NCBI RefSeq assembly: GCF_002234675.1
Contig: NC_019877.2
Span: 3,565,041 to 3,629,040, forward strand
From: Oryzias latipes
Taxonomy: Eukaryota; Chordata; Actinopteri; Beloniformes; Adrianichthyidae
DNA: 64,000 bases
Direction of reading: 5' to 3'
Shown here: positions 11,280-24,400 of the stretch, piece by piece
Layout: each line of letters begins with the position of its first letter
Numbering within the stretch: position 1 is the stretch's first letter
Notes under the pieces: generated by a model
Told to the model about the DNA's origin: nothing
Seen by the model: only the letters and a program-made list of their open reading frames with translations
Database searches by the model: none
Program-made: the position numbers and the translations under genes

Positions 11280-11548
11280 AAATGTTGGTTAATGAGCCTC
11301 GTGACGTCACCACCCCATGCCGTCCCGCCCTCCTCCTGTGGTCCCTGAACGCACCGCCAGCTCTCAGCCAGAGCGTCCGCCGCCGCTGAGCGTGTCTGTG
11401 CGCATGCACGGAGCCAAAGTGCAGACACGAAGCTGAGCCGCGTCCCTCCGGATTCTCCGGAAACCGCAGGATTTTTGACTTTTACGCTTGTTTGTTTGTA
11501 ATTTTTTTTTCTAACATCTGTCTATAAAAACAACAACAAGCTGCCATC
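11280..11548 (+). promoter_or_regulatory. CpG-rich promoter and 5' UTR of baiap2l1
   Basis: A local rise in GC and CpG (about 11320-11460) interrupts AT-rich flanks just before the baiap2l1 start codon. A perfect palindromic cAMP-response element, TGACGTCA, lies at 11302-11309. No TATA box was seen. The transcription start is not visible from sequence alone. Confidence 0.6.
11302..11309. promoter_or_regulatory. Consensus CRE (TGACGTCA)
   Basis: Perfect 8-base CREB/ATF palindrome, 240 bases upstream of the baiap2l1 ATG and at the edge of its CpG-rich segment. Binding is not shown. Confidence 0.5.
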
Positions 11549-14500
11549 ATGTCTCGGATTCCTGAAGGTGTGAACAAGATCACAGAAAGTGCATATAAGG
11601 TGAGTCATCTCTATAGATAAGTTTCAATGAATTATGATTTTGAATCAACTATATTTCTACTGAAAATTGGAGTTTTATTTGTGAATCTATTTATATTTAA
11701 ATATTTCAGACAGCTCAGGTGCTGCGTTTTACAAGGAAAAGCAGCCAAAGCAATTCACATGCCGTTTTGTCATTTATTACCTGCAATATGCATACGTCAC
11801 AGGTGATGGCTGAGCTGATCCACGTCACTTATAAGCAAGAATAAGGGATTTTCTTTGCCATGTTATCAGTAGGAGGCTATTTTTTGGTATCTTTAAACCA
11901 TTTAAATTCACATTTATGTGAAAGCAGTGAACCAAAAAGTCCCTAAAGCTGGAAGAAACAGTTTGTTTCCACCCCCCCTTCCCCCCCTCCCACCATCGTC
12001 TCATTGAGGGTGTGCCATGCAATAGAGGCCTTTAAATGAATAGCTGCAGTTTTTCCTAAGGGGAAGCAGTGCTGCATATTTGAGAAGTTAAACATTAAGA
12101 GTTGTTTTATTGTTCTCACGTGCTGATACTTACAGAGCAATAGCAGGTCCCCCCCCCCCACTCCTTCATGTGTTCTCCACCCCTATGACTAAGTTAACCA
12201 CAAAAAATGGTATTTGTTGTTCATCCCAGAATGTGATGGAGCAGTTCAACCCAGGTCTGAGGAACCTGGTCAACCTGGGAAAGACCTATGAGAAATCGGT
12301 TGCAGGTAAAAAACAAACAGACGTTATATTTTTGAAAGTACATGAGTGCGACCCTTCGATGGTTTGACTTGCCTCCTCTTTTTCTTTCTCCTCGCAGCCA
12401 TGACTCTCGCCGGACGGGCGTATTTTGACGCCGTTTCGAGGCTGGGAGAAGTCGCCATCGTCTCTCCAGCCTCCAGAGAGCTCGGTGAGTTTCCAGTGTT
12501 TGCAGAAGATCTGTAGGAAGTCTTAGATTAATACCTCAGTCAGTGTCCTGAAGGAACCACGGTGAATAGTGTGGCATTCCTTCCATGCCCTCTAATCCTG
12601 TTGTCTGTGCAGCAGTGAGGTGACTCCTTGAGGATCTGGCGAAATGTTTGGTTAGATTAAACCTGGATTCCTTTGACTAATCCTCATATCTTTATGATTA
12701 CACAACAAACTTTGGAAAAATTCACTGATCTGTGCACAAGGTTTGAATTCTTTCAAAGGCAGATAGCAAGCATCACCATGAAATGATCAGAATAGAGGGA
12801 AAAAAACACTCATCTGAGGAAGAAAATCACTAAAAAATTGTGCGTAACAAGAAATCTTATAATAAGATACTAAAATCTAGAAAATAAAAAAGTTCCAAAA
12901 GGGAAAAAGAAGCTAAAAAAGTTAACTGCTGGATAGAATTATTTAAAATTAAATGTTTGACAGCCAATAATAAGACGTTTTTGCTAGTTCTAAGCAAATA
13001 ATTTATAGTTTTTGGGAGTTTTTATGAACATTATTGTAGTTCATTTTGATTACATTGACCAAAAATCTAGTGTGATAAATATTTAGTTTATGAACAAAAG
13101 TTGAACAAAATGAGATACAAATGGGTCTGTCTCAATAAATCCTCACAAATCTGAATCTAGAGCTTATTTTTAGAGCACAAAGCCACATTTTTGTTTCCAA
13201 AATAGTGACAATGTACGTCAGTTTAAAGGCGGTGTCACACAGTCACTATGTACATTTTGCCCATTTTACATGTAAAAGGTTTGGGCATAATTCATAAATG
13301 TTTCTTGTTTTCATCATTTGTCGATGTGCGCACATGTCCGTCGAGGTTCTTTATTCCGTTTTGAGCCATTTAAAATTTTTGGTCGGTTGAGAAAACACAG
13401 TTTACATGTATTTTACGTAGTTTAGACGCAATTAGTACGTAAATCTTAGGAAATTGTGTGTGATTTTTGCGAGATGCATACACAAATTAGTCTTAAATCA
13501 AGCTTTCTATTGTCAATAGTTTAGAACAAAAGGATTTGGACTCAATTGAACAATAATATTTCTAGATCCTGTTGATAAAAAATCCTCGGCTGTGCTGATT
13601 TTAAGAAAAGCTTGGAAGGTAAAGAGAAGTAAAATCCACCTGGTAAAATAATTTGCAGCGTGGAAGCTGTCCGACATGACGGGCTAGTTTTGTCTCCCAC
13701 ATCCACACGCTGCTATTTGCCTTGCAAAAGCAAATGTCCGAAGCAAGCATCTGGAAAAAACACAAACCTGAAGGCAACACAAATATGACCATTATTGTGG
13801 CGTGGATCTGCCACTTCCTGTCCTCTAAGGCTGCTGTTTAGCAAGAACAGGTTGTTTTGAAGCCGTGAGTCATCTCCACTCATTCTGCGCTGAAATTTAA
13901 AGCAGGTTCTGTGCTTTTTGAGGACAGGAATGACGTGTCGCTATGATTAAACGCCTGTCTATTATCGTTCGGTGGCTGGGAGGCTGATTTTTCTTGTTCA
14001 CAGCAGTTTAGATGAAAGAAGTGGTCTTTATTTTCAAAGCTTCAGGTGTTTTCGTAAAAAACACAATTTTGTTCAACATATTTGAACAAATTAAAAATCA
14101 AAGACAGGATTTTAGTCAAACCTCTTTGTCAAGATGACTCTAAAAGGATATAAATGCTTTTTTTATGCAGTTATTGGAGATTTCTGTTTTATATTCTTCA
14201 GTTTACTTAGAGTATTGTACTGTCTTTATTCTGTTTATCACCCAAACACAATGAAATAAAAGACTTTCCATACCGAGCTAATCCAAAAGGACAATCATTT
14301 TCTTCAGCCACACCCATCAGTGAACAAAAGCAGGGCTTCATGGCTTAGATAAATAACATTTGGTGTTTAAGCTGCTTTTACAAACAGAGGAAAGGTTTCC
14401 TTGAACATTTAATGTAATATTAAAGAAAAAAAAGTGTAAAACTGTTGCTATTTTTGTCAGCTACTGCAAACTAAAGCGTTAAACGTAACATTTTTGCTGT

Positions 14501-15390
14501 GAACTTAGAAACAAACATGCTCTGACTCCTGGTTTTGATTTCCCACTGCATGCATCGTTTATGCACAGCATTTTATTTGTCATTTTATTTGATCATATAA
14601 GCTGTTGCAATATCCAACAGTCTCCAGAGGACGTGTTGGGTCTTGAATTCAAGACTGTATTGTGATTGCTCGTCTGCCATGAACAGATGACACGAAGGTG
14701 CAAATTCTGAGAGGCGGCACGGCGGGAAAATAGCAAACAGGTTCAACAAGAGGACCGTCTCACATCTGGGGCCCCTGATTCCAATTTCTTAAAAAACTGT
14801 TTTTTTAAACTCTCAGAGCAGAATCATGTTTTCAACTCCAACAATGACATTTCAGGTGCTTTAATGTCTAATTCTCCCCAGTGACAGTTTTTTTTTCATT
14901 CTTTCCTCATGCATGCTGTGGAGCTGAAAGACTGGCTGTGTGCAGGAAGCTACCTGAGGCCTTTACTTTGGCCCTGCTTCTTTTTTCCAGGAGTGCATTA
15001 GCCAGAAAAACTTTTAGCAGGAAAACCCAAATCAATGATGTGTTGAGGAGTTACAGTGTGCCTTAGCTCAGGCAAAAAAATAAAACGTTATTTACTGGCA
15101 GGAAAGGCAATGCAACGCTCAGTTTCCCTTCAGTAAAAAAAGCAAACGTTCAGTCAATGAAATGACATCTAAAGATAACAAAACGACAAAGAGCAGATCA
15201 TTTGTGATAAGAAATTAGATATGCGATTTAAAAAGCTTTATTATGCTAATCAAGGCAAATTAAACCTCTCTTCCAATATACTTTATAAAGTTGATTAAAT
15301 CTTTTTTTTAAATCAAATGTCCATCTCAAAACCAATCATATGGTTTGGATAGATTGATAGATGTTTATGGGATGGATTGATTTGGGAGGG

Positions 15391-15421
<31 letters not shown>

Positions 15422-18400
15422 AATATGGGATTAATAGATGAATACATGGATGGATAGATGGTTAAGGGATGGATGGATGGATGGATGGTTGGATTGGATG
15501 AATGGTTGCATGTACATTGGATGGATAGATGGGTATGGAATGGATTGATGGATGGATATGCGATGGGTGGGTGGATGGATGGATTGAAAGGTGATAGATA
15601 GTTGGATGGATGTGGGAGGGATGCCGGGATGTATATGGGATGGGCAGATGGTTGGATGTGGATGGATCGATGGATGGATACGGATGGAAAGAATGTTATA
15701 TGTGAATGGGGAAATTGGGGAAATACTTATAAAACAAAGCTACAGTGTTTACATATCTTACAAAAAAAAGCTGTCCGAATTGTCCATGGAGTGGATTATG
15801 GGACCCATACAACTACTCTATTTTTAAAGTCGGGTTTATTGAAACTATGGGAACTAGTGAAACTGAAAATGGCTCTCATCATGTATAAAGCCAGATACAA
15901 CTTACTTCCAATAAACTTACAGCAAATGTTCAAAGACAGAGACGGGAGTTACAAACAACTGAATTTCAAAAAGCAGTGCATTCCAACAACAAAAAAGAAA
16001 ACGTTTCTATCAAATTGTGGTGTGGATTTGTGGAATGGATTGGATGAAGGTTTAAAACAAACCAAAAGTTTACATGTATTCAAAAAAACCTAAAAGAAGT
16101 CACTAAGCTTCTTCTTAGATGAAAAATGTCCACATGTCAACATGTACACGATACAGATAGTGTTCACACATGCACACTTATGCCTTCAAAACAACTAGTG
16201 TGAGATATTTCATTCAATCACGCAACCCACTCCAACCCACCACTGTGTTGATTTTTCATTTGTGTTTGAAATAAACTAAACTGAAACTAAACTCAATGGA
16301 TGAATATGGGATGGTTGGATGTGAATGGATGCTTATATAATGGATGGTTGGATGTGGATGGATGCATATGGGATGGATCAATTCAGTTTTAAATCTTTTT
16401 ATTTTAAATCTTTTATTTTACCGAGCTCGGACCAAAAATCCCCCTAATTGACCCCGATAGGTGTCCTGTTGGCACAGTTTCTTGCAGGTTCAGGCGTCTC
16501 TCCCCATCGTTTCCTCCTCTCCTATCATAACAAACCTTTGAACTTGTTCTCTGGTCAGTGTACTCCTGCGTCGTTTCTTTACTTAAATACTGCTTTGTTT
16601 ATTCTCCCTGTTTGCCGTGTCTCCCAGCATCTATGGTCTCCTCCTTCTCCTCCTGCTGTGGAAGTCGAGATGATTGTCTGTTGTATTCATCTCAGAGCAG
16701 GAAGGCGTTGGGCGTGAGCTGCTCTTCATCCATGTTCGGATACATTTTTAGGTAACATGTAAAGACCCAAGAAAGTAGTTGAGGGTTAAAGCTCTATTCT
16801 CAAAAAAGATGAATTCAAATGCACATCAATCAAAACCGACATCAGTAGAAACAAATAAAACCAAGCGGACCTACAAAGAAAGAAGAGATCTTTAAATTAA
16901 AGCTGTAATATATTTTATTGTTGTCACACCTGCTTCTAAATAGGTTATAAAATAATTGAAACAGCTGAGGACTTTAGTTTTTGTCTTCAGGTGTCTTAAG
17001 GTCACGACTGTGGAACGGATACATTACATTTCTGCGACTGAGCAAACGGGAGCAGCGCTTTCGACTGCGTTGGGTTTTATTGAGCTTTAAGCGTCTTTTA
17101 TCTTCTGTTAAGAGCTCCTCCTGGGGAGGCTCCAGGTGTAGTGGAGAAGATCAAGGTCTCCCGGTAGAGACCATAAAAGGGAGTGGAGTGTGACAAGAGT
17201 GATCATAACAGCACCACAAAAACCTCTTTCAAAGCAGAAGTTAACCTTTATAAACTCACTTACTTTCATTAAAATATTACTATTTTCTAAACATTAAATT
17301 ATATACACAGTTTAGGAATAAGTAATATTCACCTGGAGGTACTGCAAAGAAGTACCAGAGCTTCTAGTTATTTTGTATACTAGTGGGTTAACAGTCTTTT
17401 CACTAATAATCCCAAAATGTTGCTCTGAATTCATATCTTTTCTCTAATATCAGTATTTTTTTTGACCTGTGTTTTTTATGTTGTTGTCCTTTTTTTTTAA
17501 TAACTTCAAGAAATAAGTTTTTAAAGACCCACTCTGGGTAATTAACATGTTCTTGTAACATTTTTCTTGTAAAATATATAGAAATTTAAGGTTTCTTTTT
17601 TGTGAATCAGGAGCAGATGAAAAAATGCAGGTTAAAAAAAAAAGACAATAATTGTGACGTAGAAAATACGCTGGACAGACCTCAAGTTCCCTGCTCTGAG
17701 CTCTAAGCAATGGGAGAGGGGAACGGGAGCGGGGTTGCTCTGCACCCATGGTCCTGGTTTCAGTTTGTAAAATGCAGATTTCTGTTATTTTAAAGGCGAA
17801 GTTCTGCCTCCTCACTGACTTTTTTCTGCAAATAGAAACTTTCCAATTCCCTTTGGTTTTTGTTGGTTTCGCGGCCGGCGCCAAAGTAAAACGCCCTTCG
17901 GAATCAGATTAGAAATAAATCGGAGAAAATGTAGCTAATGTTTTTTGATTCTCTGTCAGTAGCCCGGGGGTTGGGGATCACTGTTTTAGGAAACAAAAAA
18001 CACTTTTTTAAAACATTCTTTTATCAAACCTTCACAAAGTCAGATATTTGTAAAACTTGTGATGACTTTCTGTAGCCTTCGACCCCCCCCCCTTCTCTCA
18101 GGTGGGTTTTCACACCTTGTTCACCTCAAAGGTGAAACCTTCAAGCGCACAATAGCTTCTTTGTAGCCCCCTCCTGAGTTTTCTCAGCTGCCCCCCCCCC
18201 CCATTGCACTCCGTGCAGTCTGTTGCTGATGCAGCTCATCATCCACCCCCCGCCCCCATCATCCAAACACAAAGGCAGCATTTACCAGTACGTTCTGGTG
18301 ACCTTCAGAGGGCAAATGTTGTCATAACCGGGTGCCACCTCCCCATCGAGGTTACATGTAGTTTGTGCCGAAAGGCCCAGCAGTGGAATGTCAGGTGTTG

Positions 18401-21400
18401 GGTGTGCTGACACACGCGCCAGAAATGCATGCATCTGCTGCCCTTTTCCAATAAACGGCGTGGTACGCTCCAGCAGAACGTTGTGTCCTGCAGTAAACCT
18501 CCTCTCTGGATGGAACTCTATTGTAGTGGAGATGCGGTCAGAAGCTGCTCTGCTGCAGGCGGGCAGCCATGGCTGTTTACAGTGGCGAATCGCTCCCTTT
18601 GTTTCACGTCTGCGCTGCAGCCCGTCTGTCAATGTGGACTGTTCTGCGTGTCGCCACACAATACCGCACCGTTTCATTACTTATCTGTTCAAATAGTCTA
18701 TGCAGATAAGCATCTGGAAGTATGGATTGTAAAAAAAAGCATACAAAAACAATGTTAATGCAGGAAGTAAAGCTTTTATTTTGTACTCCCTGCATGCATT
18801 TATGCATTATTGTGCAATGTTTACAAGTCAGGACCTCTCAATTACATCTTTAATGGTACCAAAACAAATTCAAAACAATAAGATAATTCTAAAAATTCAA
18901 TTCAGATGGTTAAGGTTTGGTTCACATATGTTCAAACTCATAGAGAGTTAAGCTGCAGCTGGATTTTGTGCTTCTCTGTTCAGGATTTCTGTTCCAGACA
19001 GATGTTTTTTTTTTCCTACAAACTCATGCAGATGCACATGAATCCTCCAAAACACCCAACAGATTAACACAATGTGGAAAAATCTGAAAGAAACAGTAAC
19101 AATTTAAAAGTCTGTAGTAAGTGAGGATTAAAAAAGTCAATTTAACTATGGTTTATTTATACATTTTAGCTGCTATTAAATGGTTTGTTGCTGCATTTTA
19201 GAAAATAATTCTGGCTGTTTTTAGTCTTTTGAGTTTTGTTACTTTTGTGAGACTGTTACTGAGGCATATAAAAGCTGTGTCACTTTTATTTTACAAAACA
19301 TTATATTTCCTGGTTTTTAATGTAACCATTAAAATTGACCACAAAGAATTAAAATGTGATTGCAAGTTCAGTTTTTGCATGCCCATTATTGATTGATTCA
19401 TTCATTTCTTCTAGGGGTTGTTCTTATGGAAATTGCTGAAGCCCATTTGATGATCCACAATGAACTTGATGAGAACGTAAGTATTCTGGCTGAAAAACTT
19501 TAAACAAGTGCTTAAAAATAAATGATATTAATGTTACAGCACAAAATTTTTTTTTTCATTTGACTTATTTTAAAAGAAAATGATCTTTTATGAAGAAAAA
19601 GACACATTTCAGATTGATCTCCTGTGGCTGTTGCAGCTTTAAGTCCCACTTCGATCGTCTTTTAATCTATTTTTTTTAAGAAATTTTCTCAGTGGTCGTT
19701 TAATTAGGATTAGGACGTCTTATGCTAAAATCAAAAACTTGTGTCGTTTTCTAGGACACAGTTTCTTTAGAGCAACAGTAATTTATTAGAAATTCACTTC
19801 TGAGTTGTGGGGGGGAGTGTTGGCGGGGAGCAACCCCGTCCCCTCTTCCCCTCGCCATTGCAAGGCAGAGGAGGGAAGTCGTGTTTTTCTACATCTCTAC
19901 AAAGCTCTTTTTCAAACTCATTTTTTTTTGACTGCTCCAGATTTACAATGATTTAAGAAAAAACATAATCTGAAATGCAACTTTAAGCTGAATTCTTCTT
20001 AATATATGTCCTCCATCATCAGAAAAATGCCACAAGAACATGTTATAACACCAAAAACTTGATTTTATTGAAATGGGGTTTCATGATGGTGTTTTTCATC
20101 ATTAGTATACTTATGTGCTCCAAATATAACAATTTAAAAGCAACCCTGCAAAACATTGGGACGTTGTTAAGTTTTAGATGCAGGTTTAAGGTATTTCAAA
20201 AAAGAAAATTATCATATCACTGCAATTTGATCATGTTTTGTTAATTTATTCACATTTTTCCAGCAGCTACATCATCTTTTCCTTGTATTTGGCAGTAAAA
20301 ATGACAATTTCAGTTTAGATTTTTTTAAGCATATATGTTTTAGAAGGTGAAAATACATTAACATTTTTTATTTTTTGTGTGGTTAGGATACAAAAACACC
20401 AACAAAAAATCCTGATCAAACATTGATCTGCTTCACCAACAACTTCTACTCATCAAATGTCTTTCAGAACAAGCAAAAAGTTACTTTTTTGAGGTAATTT
20501 CTACCATTTTAGCTTGGCATCATTGCGAGAAGTGATTTAAAAAGCGTTTCTCAAGATTAAAAATGATGTCATGATATTTTTGTTTTGAGGTGAAACATCT
20601 CGCAGTGGAATTTAAGCTCATAACATGCAGGAGCATGCTCAGAACAGGCTTTTCATCGTCTGAGTGTTATTTATCTGCACAAGGTGACAGTTGTAAATGT
20701 TTAACCTTAACGAGCTGATAAGCAGGCATTGATGAGTGGAATTCAACCTTTCAAAAACAAATTACATTATCCTTGGCTAGGATCCCCCTCTACTTTAGCT
20801 GACTTAACAGTAATGTTGTGTTAGAAGCAGAAAGAGTTGCTGAAAACTTTTGTTTTCTGTCTGCAGTTCAAGCGGTTCCATAAAGAGGTTCTTTCAGAAC
20901 TGGAGAAGAAAACGGAGGCCGACACGAAGTACATGACGGTGAGTTTTCCCTCCGTGTTTCATGGCTCCACTCCCCGGCTTCAAACAGTGTCAATAAACGT
21001 CTGGAACCTCTTTGCGCTCGTCGACAGGCCACCTTCAAGCGCTACCAGACGGAGCACAAACTGAAGCAGGACTCCCTGGACCGCTCTCAGACCGAACTGA
21101 AGAAGCTGAGGAGGAAGACCCAGTCCAAGCACTCCTCCAAGTACGACCATAAGGAGAATGAGGTGAGTCGCGGTGGGGGCGGAGCTCCTAAAACACAGAG
21201 CTGCTGAAGGCTCTGGTGCCTTTTAACACATGAGACGTCATCTCACACCATCAGAATGCCACCAGGCTTTTTATGAGGCCTAAATGTCCTGGTTGAGTTT
21301 TGACATAACGCTGATGACAGACACTTGGAAACTACACGAGGTTAGCGTTGGGGTATTGATGTTGATTTTACTTTGAATAAAAGAATTGATTAATATCTGA

Positions 21401-24400
21401 TGTGAATCAGGAGCAAACGAAAACATGCAGTTGGAGAAAGATCATATCTGTGACGTAGAAAATAAGATGGGCGTGGCCACAAGCCCAGCTCTGCTCCATT
21501 CCGATCATCCACTTGCAGACAAGTAGATCCATAAATGTCTTTGTTTTCCTGGATAACTCCGATATTGCTCGCCATTTTTGTTGCACCGCTAACGTAACGC
21601 TGCGTTCACACCGAACGCGATTTGTGCAGCAGATTATCTATGAGAAAAAACCTTTATTTGCTCAGATTTTGATCAACAGACGCCTCAAATCTTTTTTTTT
21701 TCCATTTCTTGTAATCACAGATCTTCTTTGTTATTATCTTATCTGTTGGTTATGGTCTTATCTGATTGCAAGGCTGATCTAAGCACAGCTGGTACACTCT
21801 GAGGAAACAGGAAGTGGATGTTTGAGATGACAACACTTTGATTCAGCTTTTCTGACACCAAAGTTCAGTTTTTCTCAATTCCGTTCATGGAGATTCTCTA
21901 TTAAAATCCTTATATGATGCTCTGGAATTGGGAATTGAATAAGGTGAAATCCCGCCTTAAAAATGACAGAATTATACCGCAGTCCTAAAAATACATTTTA
22001 AATTGGCTATGTGATGCATTTTATGTATTACCGGTAGTTATAATGGTTGCTATTTAATGAAACAATAACCCTAGCTATAAATTCAGTTTTTTAAATTATT
22101 TATACACTGACCAAAGAGCACTTTTTAAAATTCGTTGTACACATGACGATGAAAATAAAGTATTTATCTACTTTGTAGTATACACATACCTATATTATAC
22201 CTATAGTAAAATATACCTAAGTAACTGTAACATTGTTTCTCATAATTGGCTTCTGTCTAGATTCTAGCACAAAGATCCTTTTTTTTGTGCTAATTTTATG
22301 ACCATTTATCCTTAAATTACTAATGTTTCATACTTCTATGCTACTTTCATTCCTGTTTCTTTAATTTTCTAATCTTAGTTTCTCTTTAATTCAACAAATG
22401 AAGTTGCAGTCTCACTCATTAATAACAAATATTCATCTATAGTTGCGTATTTATTCAGAACTGAAAGGGAAACTTTGCATTGTATATTAGTTTGTCCTGA
22501 AACTGTTTAAATACATGCAAAAACATGTACAGAAATTCCCACAATGCAGCAGACTTTGCGAAGATAACTCTGTGCTTTCACACACATGACATGCAAAGCT
22601 GATTTACTGACAAAACATGTGCTCTCACAACGACACACTTGTTACACTAAAGCATGCAAACACAACTTTCAAGTTCTATCCATACTTGTTCTTCCTTGAA
22701 AGATTTCTTTGGTCGTTTCTTATGTACTTTTTAGATTCTCTGGTCCTTTAAGACACATTTATTTATTTAAATTGGTGAAATTAATGCAGTTGACTGATAG
22801 AAACGGCTTCTTTAATTCTTAAAAGGTTTCTTTGCATCGCCCTGATGATGGACAATGAGTAAAGCTTTTTTTGTGTTGGTAGATTTTCATTAATTCTGTA
22901 AATAAACCATAAAAAATGTATTGATTTTTTCACAGAAAACTCCTAAATATTCTCTTAAAGACCCAATTTGATGATAATTGTATTTTTGGTCTTTTTAACA
23001 TGTTTTTGTGGCATTTTTCTGATGATGGAGGGCAAGAAAATTGAGCTGTGCATTCCTTATTATTTTTTTATTCAAATCACTGTGAATCAGGAGCAGACCA
23101 AAAAACACAGTTGGAAAAAGATCGTATTTACATCTGAAAAAGCTTGTGGAACCTACAACGGCAGGCCTCCAATATTGTTCGCCACTTTTGTTGCACCATC
23201 AATGTTAGGTTGGGGTTGTGATGGGCTGTAAACTAGCAGGTGGGCGTGGGAACAGGGAGCTCTCAGCAATGAGGAGGGGAAGAGGGGGTGGGGTTGCTTC
23301 TTACCAGCGTTCTTGCCCAAACTCAGAGGGGAATTTCTAATAAACTACTGTCGCTTTGCAGAAACTATGTCCTGTAACGTCATAGTTTTTTTGGTTTTGG
23401 CTAAAAACAGCACAATCCTAATAAAAAAAAGCCCACTGGGAACGCTTTTAAAAATACATCAAACAATGATTGATTGGAACTTAAAATATTTTTCTTGTAA
23501 GTATTTTATTGTACCCAGACAAAGTGGTTTGTTTTTCTGGATGGAGCCTAATAGCCTGAGCTTTTTTCTTCAAGTTTGGCTGGAACCTGTGGGGACCCTC
23601 CGTCTGCAAGCTTGGGTTTTGCATTATTTGATTACAATAGCACCTGTGGGCTGAAAACTACCTGCTCTGTGATAATCGTGTGTCAGGGTTTGTGTAAGCT
23701 GCCAGTAATGATCTCAGTCCCGTCTGCCTCCTCTCCCACCTGTCGCCGGCAGCCTGGCCAATTGTTTGCAGGGAAAGTGGGAAGCGAAGGGCCTTAAATA
23801 GCTTCTAAGAAAATTAGAGCTGCCAGTTGGAGATGGTCTTTCATGAAACCCTCAGAGACGGGTTGATTTTTCCATCACCATGACGACCTGTAGCAAACAG
23901 GGGAGACTGGGTTGTTGAGGGAGGAGAGAGCGAAGGGATGTTTAGATGTAACTTTCAGGAGTTTGCTGCTCATTATGGCAGGTTCATCCACCCATCTGCA
24001 CATGGAGACAGTTCTAATTCCATTCTGGGGCCCCGTTGGCTGATTTGATCTCCAGTATGGATGAGATTGATCGAAGAGCAGATGGAGGCCCAAAGACAGT
24101 TAAGCCCGGACTCTGATTACAAGGCTCAACTGTGTCTTAATGTCTGGATGGTTCAAACACCTAAACAGATAGAGGATTGAGATTATGAACCAGATTAAAT
24201 CACATGTTTGCAGCAGCAGAAGACATTAAAATCAGAGGTCAGCGAGGTGGTTTTATGGACTTAAAAGATTGAAGCAACAAGCAGACATTAACTAAATCAG
24301 GTGATCTTAGGAAAGAAAGAACAGATTACATTTAAAAAAGAGGTAAAGTGTAAATGTTTGGACTAAATTGAAGGCATCAAACATCACATTTTTGTAACTT

